Positions 6,578-14,011 of a DNA stretch of 17,683 nt are shown piece after piece. How positions within the stretch are numbered: position 1 is the stretch's first letter; every line of letters begins with the position of its first letter. The stretch lies in assembly GCA_038258185.1 (NCBI GenBank), contig JBBSQD010000124.1, positions 1 to 17,683 of the forward strand, read 5' to 3'. Both the position numbers and the translations under genes were made by a program. The stretch comes from JAIOHN01 sp038258185 (lineage in GTDB: Bacteria > Chloroflexota > Anaerolineae > Aggregatilineales > Phototrophicaceae). Under the pieces are notes generated by a model. It was given only the letters and a program-made list of their open reading frames with translations, had not been told where the DNA came from and searched no databases.

Positions 6578-7747
6578 TCAAACTCTCACTAAATTATACA
6601 AACGCTCAACCACATCCTGAAGCGCATGGATGGTGTATTCAATATCATCCGTCGTGGTCTGACGCCCCACGGTCAGCCGTAAGCCACCCATCGCTTCCTG
6701 CTCGTTATAGCCTAAAGCCATCAACACATTAGACGGTTCAGGATTGCCTGTCTTACATGCCGATCCGCCACTGGCCGCAATTCCTTTGACATCCAGATGC
6801 ATCAGCAACAGATTGCTGTCAATACCCTCAAAAATAAAACTGGCGTGTGAGGGTAAGCGCTGTTCCGGGTGACCCGTCAGTTGCGCATTTTTCACACCAC
6901 TCAGCACCCCATGAATCAATTGGTCGCGCATGGTTTGATAATGCGCAGTGTGGGCCTCTATTTCGGCGTAAGCCAGTTCCAGCGCATATGCCATGCCGAC
7001 AATCAACGGCGTGTTATGCGTGCCTGCTCTGCGGCCATTTTCATGACTTCCGCCACTCTGTGTAGGCACAAGCTCTATCCCATCACGGATATACAGCGCA
7101 CCAACACCTTTTGGCCCATAAAACTTGTGCGCTGATAAACTCATCAGATCGACAGCCAGTGTCTGTACATCCAGGCTAAGCTGACCGGCACCCTGAACTG
7201 CGTCCGTATGAAATAAAGCGCCGTGCTGATGCGCGATTCGTGCCAGATCAGCAATCGGCTCAATCGTGCCGACCTCGTTGTTGGCATAGATGATGCTGGC
7301 TAAACCCGCGCCATCGGCACAGATTTGCTCAAAAGCTGCCGAGTCGACACTGCCGAAACGATCAACCGGAACAATAGCTTGTTCAAAAGCCATCACATCA
7401 TGTAATTGGTCAACCGTCTTGCCAACCGCGCTGTGTTCCAGCGGCATTGTGACCAGTTTGGGATGGCCGCCATGCTCTCGCAGGTGCCATGCCACGCCAC
7501 GCAGCGCCATATTATCACTTTCGGAGCCGCCGCTGGTAAACACGATTTCGGACGATTTGCAATTCAGCACAGCCGCCATTTTTTCACGGGCATCTTCAAT
7601 CGCCTGTTCCGCTTTACGCCCAAAACGATGGCTAGATGAGGCATTACCATAGACATCTGTAAAATAGGGAAGCATCACATCCATAACACGCGGGTCAACC
7701 GGCGTACTTGCAGAATGATCCAGATACACGACACGTTTCTGAGTCAC
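6578..7747 (-). CDS. iscS: cysteine desulfurase (IscS/NifS family)
   Basis: A 389-residue PLP enzyme that takes sulfur from L-cysteine as a persulfide. It shows YLDHSASTPVDPRV at the N-terminus, the PLP lysine K208 in SAHKFYGPKG, H105 in EHSAVGK, D182 in HTDAVQ, and the active cysteine C331 in SGGSACKTGNPEPSNVL. I chose the GTG at 7747 because AAAGAGG lies 8 bases upstream and a promoter sits at 7784-7813, inside the longer reading frame that starts at 7825. The product then begins just before the conserved VYLDHSA, as in relatives. It is directly upstream of mnmA with a 4-base gap and there is no iscU, iscR or ferredoxin gene nearby, so its main job is probably sulfur supply for tRNA thiolation rather than general Fe-S assembly. 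It is closest in context to YrvO. Confidence 0.95.
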   Translation of the reverse strand: MTQKRVVYLDHSASTPVDPRVMDVMLPYFTDVYGNASSSHRFGRKAEQAIEDAREKMAAVLNCKSSEIVFTSGGSESDNMALRGVAWHLREHGGHPKLVTMPLEHSAVGKTVDQLHDVMAFEQAIVPVDRFGSVDSAAFEQICADGAGLASIIYANNEVGTIEPIADLARIAHQHGALFHTDAVQGAGQLSLDVQTLAVDLMSLSAHKFYGPKGVGALYIRDGIELVPTQSGGSHENGRRAGTHNTPLIVGMAYALELAYAEIEAHTAHYQTMRDQLIHGVLSGVKNAQLTGHPEQRLPSHASFIFEGIDSNLLLMHLDVKGIAASGGSACKTGNPEPSNVLMALGYNEQEAMGGLRLTVGRQTTTDDIEYTIHALQDVVERLYNLVRV

Positions 7748-7783
7748 GATTTTTGCCTCTTTGTAACGATATCTCGGATACAC

Positions 7784-7813
7784 ATTGTAATAGAGTGCGC
7801 GGACTTTTGTCAG
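7784..7813 (-). promoter_or_regulatory. sigma-70-type promoter of iscS-mnmA
   Basis: On the minus strand CTGACA (7813-7808) and TACAAT (7789-7784) are separated by 18 bases; each differs from consensus at one position. Transcription would start near 7777, giving a 30-base leader with the AAAGAGG ribosome site. This placement excludes the longer iscS start. Confidence 0.65.
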
Positions 7814-7863
7814 TACCGGTTTCAAGTTATCAGTCTGCGTTGCGGGTGCATCGGCGAGCGTAA

Positions 7864-7985
7864 GACCGCGGATGAGAACCTCAGCATAGCCCCTCTTTTC
7901 CTGATAGGCTAATCCCTGTTGGATCGATACTTTATCAAGGGAAAAATCTAAACTGACGAGCGGGTGGGGTTCTCATCCGGTGGTC
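7864..7985 (+). repeat. nested imperfect inverted repeat, about 120 bases, non-coding
   Basis: The outer arms are GGATGAGAACC at 7870-7880 and its exact complement GGTTCTCATCC at 7968-7978. They are extended outward by GACC (7864-7867) and GGTC (7982-7985) across a small internal loop. Inside, TTTTCCTGATA (7897-7907) can pair with TATCAAGGGAAAA further right with a 2-base bulge. ATCC and GGAT form a small apical hairpin. The element lies between the iscS promoter and the enolase leader and contains no plausible gene. It could be a structured RNA, a miniature inverted-repeat element or a regulatory hairpin; I cannot tell which. Confidence 0.5.
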
Positions 7986-8268
7986 GGTTAAACCAGATTA
8001 TCTTAATGAGTGTTTCGTTTCATGACTATACGAAAATTATCAAATTCAAAGAACTCACCAAATCATCTCATTCTGATATTGTTTTTAATTGACTACGCGA
8101 AGTATATAAAGCGCCAAAAGTTAAATTACACCCGCTAAGTTTAAGATTGTGCAAAAAGAGGCAATGTTTCCCAGTGTATATTATAATAGCGTCGGTCTCA
8201 CACCATTAATCACCCGCAAATCACCTGTAAATCTGGTGTTGACACATTACAAGCATAGGAGAAGAAGT
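7986..8268 (+). promoter_or_regulatory. AT-rich non-coding region and leader upstream of enolase
   Basis: About 280 bases without a supported gene. A weak promoter, TTGTTT (8079-8084), 18 bases, TATATA (8103-8108), and a perfect TATAAT at 8182-8187 without a good -35 are the candidates for enolase transcription. The latter would give a leader of about 75 bases. In that leader ACACCA near 8200 can pair with TGGTGT just before 8240. A TTGACA at 8239-8244 has no -10 at the right distance and is probably chance. The AGGAG ribosome site (8257-8261) stands 7 bases before the enolase ATG. Confidence 0.45.
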
Positions 8269-9555
8269 ATGTCTATTATTGAGTCTATTCACGGTCGTGA
8301 AGTGCTGGACTCACGCGGCAATCCTACAGTTGAAGTTGAGGTCAGCTTAACCGACGGCGCTTTTGGTCGCGCGATTGTTCCCAGCGGTGCTTCAACCGGC
8401 GAACACGAAGCCCTCGAACTGCGCGATGGCGATAAAAGCCGTTATGGCGGTAAAGGCGTGCTTAAAGCAGTTGAGTCCGTTAATGGGACAATTGCCGAGG
8501 CGCTCACAGGCGCATTCGCCCTCAACCAGAAAGAAATTGACGACCAGATGATCCTGCTGGATGGCACACCCACCAAAGAAAATCTGGGTGCCAATGCGAT
8601 CCTGGGTGTTTCACTGGCGGTGGCACGGGCCGCGGCCAACAGCGTCGGATTGCCCCTGTATGCCTATCTGGGTGGCGTTCATGCCCATGTGCTGCCTGTC
8701 CCCATGATGAACATCATGAATGGCGGGAAACACGCCGCAAACAGTACCGATTTCCAGGAATTCATGATTATGCCGGTCGGCGCGGATACTTTCAGCGAAG
8801 CACTGCGCTGGGGCGTGGAGATCTACCAGACACTGAAAAATGTGCTGCATGATCGCGGCCACAGTACCGCCGTTGGTGACGAAGGTGGCTTTGCCCCCAG
8901 CTTAGGCTCCAACCAGGCCGCGCTGGATGTCATCATGGAAGCCATTGAAAAAGCTGGCTATATCCCCGGTGATCAGATCCGCATCGCCCTTGACCCAGCC
9001 GCCTCCGAGATTTATAAAGATGGCAAGTATCATCTGGAAATCGAAGGTCGCACCCTTAGCGGGGAAGAAATGGTCGAATTCTGGACCGACTGGACAAAAC
9101 GCTATCCGATCATTTCGCTTGAAGACGGTCTTCAGGAAGATGACTGGGGCAACTGGACAAAACTGGTTTCTGCCATTGGTGATCGTGTTCAGATCGTCGG
9201 TGATGATCTTCTGGTGACCAACGTAGAGCGTGTCGAGCGGGCGATTCGTGAAAAAGCCGCCAACTCGCTGCTGTGCAAAGTCAACCAGATCGGCAGCCTA
9301 ACTGAAGCGATGGCCGCCAGCCAACTGAGCCAGCGTCACGGCTGGACAGTCGTCACCAGCCACCGCAGTGGCGAAACTGAAGATGCCACTATTGCCGACC
9401 TTGCAGTCGCCATGAACGCCGGCCAGATCAAAACCGGCGCGCCCGCTCGTTCTGACCGTGTCGCCAAATACAACCAGCTTCTCCGCATCGAAGAAGAACT
9501 GGGCAGCGCCGCGGTTTATCCGGGGCTTAAAGCATTTACCAATCTCAGCATTTAA
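8269..9555 (+). CDS. eno: enolase
   Basis: A 428-residue enolase, which converts 2-phosphoglycerate to phosphoenolpyruvate in glycolysis. Conserved blocks are in order: ARE-type start region GREVLDSRGNPTVEVEV (9-25), the mobile loop PSGASTGEHEALELRDGD (38-55), metal and base residues E205 in GDEGGFAP, D242 in ALDPAAS, E285 in SLEDGL, D312 in VGDDL, and the catalytic lysine K337 in LLCKVNQIGSLTEA. Length is normal. The ATG at 8269 has AGGAG 7 bases upstream; the frame stays open 40 codons further up but that region lacks enolase sequence. The LLCKVNQIGSL stretch differs slightly from the common LLIKLNQIGTL form but keeps the key residues. Pyruvate kinase follows after 30 bases, so both final glycolytic steps are probably made from one message. 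Confidence 0.98.
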   Translation: MSIIESIHGREVLDSRGNPTVEVEVSLTDGAFGRAIVPSGASTGEHEALELRDGDKSRYGGKGVLKAVESVNGTIAEALTGAFALNQKEIDDQMILLDGTPTKENLGANAILGVSLAVARAAANSVGLPLYAYLGGVHAHVLPVPMMNIMNGGKHAANSTDFQEFMIMPVGADTFSEALRWGVEIYQTLKNVLHDRGHSTAVGDEGGFAPSLGSNQAALDVIMEAIEKAGYIPGDQIRIALDPAASEIYKDGKYHLEIEGRTLSGEEMVEFWTDWTKRYPIISLEDGLQEDDWGNWTKLVSAIGDRVQIVGDDLLVTNVERVERAIREKAANSLLCKVNQIGSLTEAMAASQLSQRHGWTVVTSHRSGETEDATIADLAVAMNAGQIKTGAPARSDRVAKYNQLLRIEEELGSAAVYPGLKAFTNLSI

Positions 9556-9585
9556 TCAAGTACAGTACAGAAAGAAGGATTTGAA

Positions 9586-11061
9586 TTGTCTCTCAAGCGA
9601 ATTGACGGCAAAAGAACTAAAATTGTTGCGACAATTGGCCCAACTTCTAGCGACGAGACGATCTTGCGCCAGCTTATTCGCAAGGGGGTCAATGTCGCAC
9701 GGATTAATTTCTCGCACGGCGATCACGAAACGCATGGCCGCAATATCACCAATATCCGGCGCATTGCGGAGGAAGAAGGCGCAGTTATCGCCATCCTCAG
9801 CGATCTGCAAGGCCCTAAGATCCGCATCGGTAAGGTCTATAACGAACCGTTTCAGATCGAACCCGGGGACATGCTCCGGCTGACACTGGATGAGGTCACA
9901 GGGGAAGATCCCCATGTGATCGCCCTGCCTCATCCGGAATTTGTCCGGGATATTGAAGCCGGTATGCAGCTCTTGCTGGATGACGGTAATCTCGAATTTG
10001 TGGTTCGTGAAACCACCGGCAGATCGTTAATCTGCGAAGTCATCATCGGTGGCGCGCTGAAATCGCGTAAGGGTGTGACCGCCCCCACAGCCAAGCTCAC
10101 GCTCTCTGCGATTACCGATAAAGATCGCGAAGATGTTGAGTTTGCGCTCAAAATGCAAACCGACTATGTGGCGATGTCTTTTGTGCGTTCTGAAGAAGAT
10201 ATCCGTGAGCTGAAATGGCTTATCCGCCACCTGGGCAGCGCGGTCGAACCAGCTATCATCGCCAAAATTGAGAAGCACGAAGCGCTTGATAACATCGAGT
10301 CCATCATCGCTATATCTGACGGAATCATGGTCGCCCGTGGTGACCTGGGTGTTGAAACCCCGGCAGAAGAAGTCCCTGTCCATCAGAAACGCATCATCAA
10401 GCTGTGTAATATCGCCAGCAAGCCGGTAATCACCGCGACACAGATGCTGAACTCAATGGTCGATAATCCGCGCCCCACCCGTGCCGAAGCCAGTGATGTT
10501 TACAATGCGATTGTCGATGGTACCGATGCGGTCATGCTCAGTAATGAAACCGCCAGCGGCAACTTCCCGGTGGAAGCTGTCGAAACAATGGCGAACATTG
10601 CCCTCACAGCAGAGAAAAATCTGATGCTCTCGCGGCCTACCGAGCGCACCATCTACAAACCCAACACGAGCGAAAATCGGGAAAGCATCTCCGATGCGAT
10701 CAGTCAGGCCACTTCGCAGATTTCGGAAGTCCTTAACTGCACGGCCATCGTCACATCGACCCTTACCGGTTACACGGCACGGCGTGTCGCTAAAGAACGT
10801 CCGCGCACACCGATTCTGTGTGTTACCCCCAGTGATGTCACCTACCGTCGGATGGCGCTGGTATGGGGTGTCATCCCGATGATGATCCCACAGTTTAATA
10901 CCATTGATGAGATGATCGGATTGGTTGTTCAGACAGCGCATGATGCCGAACTGCTCAAACGCGGGGATAGCGTCGTAATCATTGCCGGTGTGCCCTTTGG
11001 CATCGGCGGGCAAACCAACTTCTTAAAAATCCATACAGTGGGTGAATCCGGCGAAATCTAA
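9586..11061 (+). CDS. pyk: pyruvate kinase
   Basis: A 491-residue pyruvate kinase (phosphoenolpyruvate plus ADP to pyruvate plus ATP). It shows RTKIVATIGPTSSDE (10-24), VARINFSHGD (37-46) and LSDLQGPKIRIG (71-82). The catalytic lysine K227 and metal ligand E229 are in IIAKIEKHEALDN, D253 is in the signature MVARGDLGVETP, and the substrate region ITATQMLNSM ... PTRAEASDVYNAIVDGTDAVMLS follows. The C-terminal allosteric domain ends with HTVGESGEI, without the extra PEP-utiliser domain found in Bacillus. The start is a TTG with AAGGA 6 bases upstream; no ATG or GTG in frame fits the conserved N-terminus. It lies 30 bases after enolase with no terminator between. Its stop is 12 bases from that of the convergent zinc-ribbon gene. 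Confidence 0.98.
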   Translation: MSLKRIDGKRTKIVATIGPTSSDETILRQLIRKGVNVARINFSHGDHETHGRNITNIRRIAEEEGAVIAILSDLQGPKIRIGKVYNEPFQIEPGDMLRLTLDEVTGEDPHVIALPHPEFVRDIEAGMQLLLDDGNLEFVVRETTGRSLICEVIIGGALKSRKGVTAPTAKLTLSAITDKDREDVEFALKMQTDYVAMSFVRSEEDIRELKWLIRHLGSAVEPAIIAKIEKHEALDNIESIIAISDGIMVARGDLGVETPAEEVPVHQKRIIKLCNIASKPVITATQMLNSMVDNPRPTRAEASDVYNAIVDGTDAVMLSNETASGNFPVEAVETMANIALTAEKNLMLSRPTERTIYKPNTSENRESISDAISQATSQISEVLNCTAIVTSTLTGYTARRVAKERPRTPILCVTPSDVTYRRMALVWGVIPMMIPQFNTIDEMIGLVVQTAHDAELLKRGDSVVIIAGVPFGIGGQTNFLKIHTVGESGEI

Positions 11062-11073
11062 AAATGCCAGCGT

Positions 11074-11652
11074 TTATTGATAATCATCACCCTCAATAAA
11101 TTCGAGCGTTTCACTACTTCGCTGAGATTGTGGCACCGACTGCGAATCATAACCTGCATTTGCCTGCCAACCTTGAGATAGTTCTCTCCGGGTTGGCGGC
11201 ATATAGCCAGTCGCAACCTCCTGCGTCACCTGACTTGTCGCACAATATGGGCACAAATTCCACGACAGTTCCAGCGTTCTGCTGCAATGAATACACGGCT
11301 TTTTCAGACGCGTATGGCAATGAGCGCAGGCCTGCCAATCCTCGCGCACACGCTGACCACAGGCGGGGCAGGTCGGTTTTTCCTCAATTTCCTGCAACAG
11401 GGCTTCTTCCTCAAGGGATCGCTCATAGGCTTCTGCCAGTGTTTCACGCGGTCGCAAAAAGATATAAATCAGCAAACCGGGCACGGTCAGCACCGCGACC
11501 ATCAACGCAACCAGAATTTGAGCGACATTATCACGCGAGCGGGCACGCATATCCCGGTAAGACCAGATAATCATCGCCAGCCAGAATGCCGCCAGAATCA
11601 CACCGCCATAGACGGTAATCAGCAACAGAATATCTTCTGAATTCAAGTTCAA
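11074..11652 (-). CDS. membrane protein with C-terminal double zinc ribbon
   Basis: About 192 residues from the TTG at 11652. Two membrane segments lie near the N-terminus (ITVYGGVILAAFWLAMIIW and ILVALMVAVLTVPGLLIYIFL). A charged helix follows (PRETLAEAYERSLEEEALLQEIEE), then four CxxC pairs, CPAC, CAHC, CIHC and CPYC, which make two zinc ribbons, and a disordered polar tail. The ribbons should face the cytoplasm. GGAG lies 4 bases before this TTG and 10 before an in-frame TTG at 11646, so either may be the start. The longer frame to 11730 is excluded by a promoter at 11702-11730. The role is unknown; such proteins often mediate protein contacts at the membrane. It is divergent from radC and convergent with pyk. 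Confidence 0.8.
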   Translation of the reverse strand: MNLNSEDILLLITVYGGVILAAFWLAMIIWSYRDMRARSRDNVAQILVALMVAVLTVPGLLIYIFLRPRETLAEAYERSLEEEALLQEIEEKPTCPACGQRVREDWQACAHCHTRLKKPCIHCSRTLELSWNLCPYCATSQVTQEVATGYMPPTRRELSQGWQANAGYDSQSVPQSQRSSETLEFIEGDDYQ

Positions 11653-11701
11653 TAATCTCCAGACACAGCTTATACCCGAAAAACATCGGGGCACAATTTG
11701 G

Positions 11702-11730
11702 AGTATAGCAGCAGCTTTCCTGCGATGCAA
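11702..11730 (-). promoter_or_regulatory. promoter of the zinc-ribbon membrane protein gene
   Basis: On the minus strand TTGCAT (11730-11725), 17 bases, TATACT (11707-11702). Transcription would begin near 11695, leaving a leader of about 43 bases. CCCGA and TCGGG in that leader can form a 5-bp hairpin with a 6-base loop before the GGAG ribosome site. Confidence 0.55.
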
Positions 11731-11755
11731 CGCATATCAATTGAGCAGGATCATC

Positions 11756-11772
11756 GTGTTACAATGTAACAC
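11756..11772 (+). promoter_or_regulatory. 17-bp perfect palindrome over the radC -10 box, candidate operator
   Basis: GTGTTACA and its complement TGTAACAC flank a single central A. The likely radC -10, TACAAT (11760-11765), lies within it. No strong -35 is spaced correctly: TTGAGC at 11741 is 13 bases away and TCAATT at 11737 is 17 away but poor. A weak promoter with a symmetric site over the -10 is what a repressor-controlled gene would look like. The protein that would bind is not known. Confidence 0.5.
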
Positions 11773-11795
11773 ATTACTGCAAGCGGGAATTCAAC

Positions 11796-12491
11796 ATGCC
11801 AGACAAGCGTCTGATGATCCAGGATATGTCCGATAGTGACCGGCCACGAGAACGACTGCTGCAACACGGTGCATCGGCTTTATCCAATGCTGAATTACTG
11901 GCAATTATCCTGCGGACGGGCACCACAGCCGAGAACGTCCTGCGCCTCTCAGAGCGTATTCTGGCGCAATATAATGGCCTGCAAGGACTGGCTCAGGCTG
12001 TCCCTGCCGATCTCTTAAACATCAAGGGGCTGGGAACCGCCAAAATCGCGCAGGTCTGTGCAGCCATCGAGTTAGGCAACCGCCTGATGACCCAACGTGA
12101 CGAACCGCGTCCGGTCATCAACACAGCCGCAGATGCCGCCCGGCTCGTCATGGATATGAAGCAGCTTTCCCAAGAGCATGTTCGGGTGATGCTGTTGGAT
12201 AGCAGCCGTCGCGTGCAGACTATCACGACCGTTTATATGGGGACGGTGAATGCTTCTCTGCTGCGTGTGTCCGAGGTTTTTCGCGAGGCTGTGGTGCGCA
12301 ACTGTCCGGCCATTATTCTGGTGCATAATCACCCCTCTGGTGACCCTGCGCCATCCCCCGAAGACATTGAACTGACACGAACGCTCATCGCCGGAGGTCG
12401 TTTACTGGATATCGCCGTATTAGATCACATCATCATCGGGGATAATGCATGGTCATCCCTGAAAGAAATGGGGTTGGCCTTCCAGCGTTAA
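11796..12491 (+). CDS. radC: RadC family JAMM-domain protein
   Basis: A 231-residue RadC (UPF0758). The N-terminal part reads RPRERLLQHGASALSNAELL (16-35), followed by a helix-hairpin-helix DNA-binding motif LLNIKGLGTAKIAQVCAAIEL (start 73). The C-terminal JAMM domain has a glutamate in SEVFREAV and the zinc motif H177-x-H179, ten residues, D190 in VHNHPSGDPAPSPEDIELT. Length is typical. RadC was named for radiation sensitivity, but the original mutation was later traced to recG and its true role is unsettled. The ATG has a GGGA ribosome site 7 bases upstream and a 17-bp palindrome sits over the -10. Its stop shares the TTAA at 12488-12491 with the stop of the convergent gene. It is the second JAMM protein in this window and unrelated in architecture to the anchored one. 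Confidence 0.96.
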   Translation: MPDKRLMIQDMSDSDRPRERLLQHGASALSNAELLAIILRTGTTAENVLRLSERILAQYNGLQGLAQAVPADLLNIKGLGTAKIAQVCAAIELGNRLMTQRDEPRPVINTAADAARLVMDMKQLSQEHVRVMLLDSSRRVQTITTVYMGTVNASLLRVSEVFREAVVRNCPAIILVHNHPSGDPAPSPEDIELTRTLIAGGRLLDIAVLDHIIIGDNAWSSLKEMGLAFQR

Positions 12492-13885
12492 GGGCTAATC
12501 GTTTCCGTTGCGCTCGGCGTAATTTCGGCCAAAGGCACATCGGGCTTCTGTCGTCCCAGCAATGCAACCTCACTCACCTGCACATCATACTCATGCCCAG
12601 AAGCATAAAACATGATTCCTACAATCGAATTGAGATTGGCTTCAGAATTGGGAAACAGATTCAACAGATTACCGCTGTCGTAGGTATACCACGATTGCTC
12701 ATTTACATACTCATGTTCCTGCACACAACCACCCGTGCAGATCAGCGGGAATGTTGATGATTCACGTTGTGCGTAAAAACCGTGGAACCACTTTTCGGGG
12801 TTACCATCCTGATTGAGATAATCAATACGCAGGGCCAATGGACATTCGCTACCATCCACGCCGCAGGTATCCAGTGATTGGTGTCGGATATAAAAATTGG
12901 CCCGCAGACTCAGGTAATCCAGTCCTGACGCGTTTACATCCAAAGCATTTGAACCAAATGTCTGCGAACACGAGGTGCGACCATGAGTCGTCGCGCCCCC
13001 ATAACGTTCCAGCCGCAGCGTCATGCGACCTTCAAAAATCTGCGACAGATATTCCCCCGGCGGCTGGTCAGAAGGATCATTATTGCACACCCATCCACTC
13101 AGCAACTCCTGCACGGAGCCACTACCGACATTTTCATTGAGGGTATCAAACGTGCTGTTACGCAATAAATTCACATAACCCGGCCCCAGGTCAACAGTGC
13201 TGGTTTCGGTGTTGATCGTGCCACGCTTACCGCTGGGGATACTGTACCCCTGCATTGATTCTAAAGTTGGAATCAGATAGACATTGCCATCACGGTTATA
13301 GACCTCGGTATACTTTTCCGTAACACTCATCAGATAATTACCCGGCCCGTCCAGCGTGACCTGAGTGTGTTTCGTGAGCCCGGTCTGCACATAAATCAGT
13401 ACATCGCGGTCAATATTGTCCGAAATGGTGATATCAAATTCCCCAACCGCTTCATACAACCAGATCACATACTGGCTGGTACTCCAGTCGAAACGCGGAC
13501 GCAGCGCAGATTGCAACGTAATCGAGGAGTTATTTTTCAGCGTGACATTTGCGATCAAACGGTTAGACACCTGCGTATCCAGGAAAAAAAGCGTCGCCTG
13601 TGACGGTGATGTCGTGCTCACTTTGGTATTGTTCGACAGTTCCGTCTGGCTGGGAACAAAGCGCTCATTTGAAGGCTCGAATATTCCGGCAGACCCGCGT
13701 GAGACGACCAGCACCGAATCCATCGGCAGCGGAGAACGAAACAGGAAGTAATTTACGCCAATACCAATCGCGACACACAGCACGCAAAACAATGCAAATG
13801 CCAGCAAAAGCACACCCCAGGCCAAGCGCTGGGCATCATTTCCTGGGGATAGAATTGGCGGAATTTCAGCAGTGGATTGACTCAA
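12488..13885 (-). CDS. membrane-anchored extracellular protein, FecR-like region plus jelly-roll-like domain
   Basis: A 465-residue protein. A short cytoplasmic tail (1-21) and one membrane helix (about 22-50) are followed by an outer part of 410 residues. Residues about 55-205 (VLVVSRGSAGIFEPSNERF ... QATLFFLD ... SSITLQSALRP ... GEFDITI ... GNYLMSVTEKYTEVYNRDGNVYLIP) resemble the repeating strands of FecR-like domains. Residues about 238-445 begin NLLRNSTFDTLN and read like a carbohydrate-binding-type beta-sandwich with six cysteines (267, 306, 341, 348, 383, 387), probably disulfide-bonded. The tail is rich in Pro, Thr and Ser. The start is a TTG at 13885 with a GGGA site 10 bases upstream and a strong promoter at 13933-13961. 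Function is unknown; surface binding or signalling is a guess. It converges on radC with a 4-base overlap. Confidence 0.7.
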   Translation of the reverse strand: MSQSTAEIPPILSPGNDAQRLAWGVLLLAFALFCVLCVAIGIGVNYFLFRSPLPMDSVLVVSRGSAGIFEPSNERFVPSQTELSNNTKVSTTSPSQATLFFLDTQVSNRLIANVTLKNNSSITLQSALRPRFDWSTSQYVIWLYEAVGEFDITISDNIDRDVLIYVQTGLTKHTQVTLDGPGNYLMSVTEKYTEVYNRDGNVYLIPTLESMQGYSIPSGKRGTINTETSTVDLGPGYVNLLRNSTFDTLNENVGSGSVQELLSGWVCNNDPSDQPPGEYLSQIFEGRMTLRLERYGGATTHGRTSCSQTFGSNALDVNASGLDYLSLRANFYIRHQSLDTCGVDGSECPLALRIDYLNQDGNPEKWFHGFYAQRESSTFPLICTGGCVQEHEYVNEQSWYTYDSGNLLNLFPNSEANLNSIVGIMFYASGHEYDVQVSEVALLGRQKPDVPLAEITPSATETISP

Positions 13886-13932
13886 ATTAAACAGTTCCCA
13901 TCAATAATAGCATTCGTAACGAAGCGCTGGCT

Positions 13933-13961
13933 ATTATAGGATATCCTTCCAGACTCAGCAA
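13933..13961 (-). promoter_or_regulatory. promoter of the FecR-like membrane protein gene
   Basis: On the minus strand TTGCTG (13961-13956), 17 bases, TATAAT (13938-13933). Transcription would start near 13926, leaving a leader of about 40 bases. A small hairpin TTCG-TTA-CGAA lies in that leader. The perfect -10 and exact spacing make this one of the clearer promoters here. Confidence 0.6.
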
Positions 13962-14011
13962 GCCAGCGCCACATAATATACGCTCATAAAATAGTCGCAA
14001 AGGGTCTTAAC

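Noticed and set aside
7748..7825. Twenty-six-residue extension of the cysteine desulfurase
   Set aside because: A good promoter and the AAAGAGG ribosome site lie inside it, so the GTG at 7747 is the better start.
7864..7985. tRNA or known riboswitch in the nested repeat
   Set aside because: No T-loop consensus, anticodon arm geometry or acceptor pairing was found, and I recognise no known riboswitch core.
8239..8244. TTGACA as the enolase -35 box
   Set aside because: The matching -10 position falls on the purine-rich ribosome site, with no TATAAT-like sequence.
8149..8268. Forty-residue N-terminal extension of enolase
   Set aside because: The region contains a TATAAT box and the ribosome site of the ATG at 8269, and enolase begins at that ATG in relatives.
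9561..9570. Tandem TACAG repeat before pyruvate kinase
   Set aside because: Two copies of five bases are too short to mean anything on their own.
11073..11100. TTTATTG and CAATAAA inverted repeat at the pyk/zinc-ribbon junction as a terminator
   Set aside because: The stem is AT-rich and weak, the loop is long, and no T-run follows.
11653..11730. Longer zinc-ribbon protein starting at 11730
   Set aside because: The promoter at 11702-11730 would lie within the coding region and no ribosome site precedes that start.
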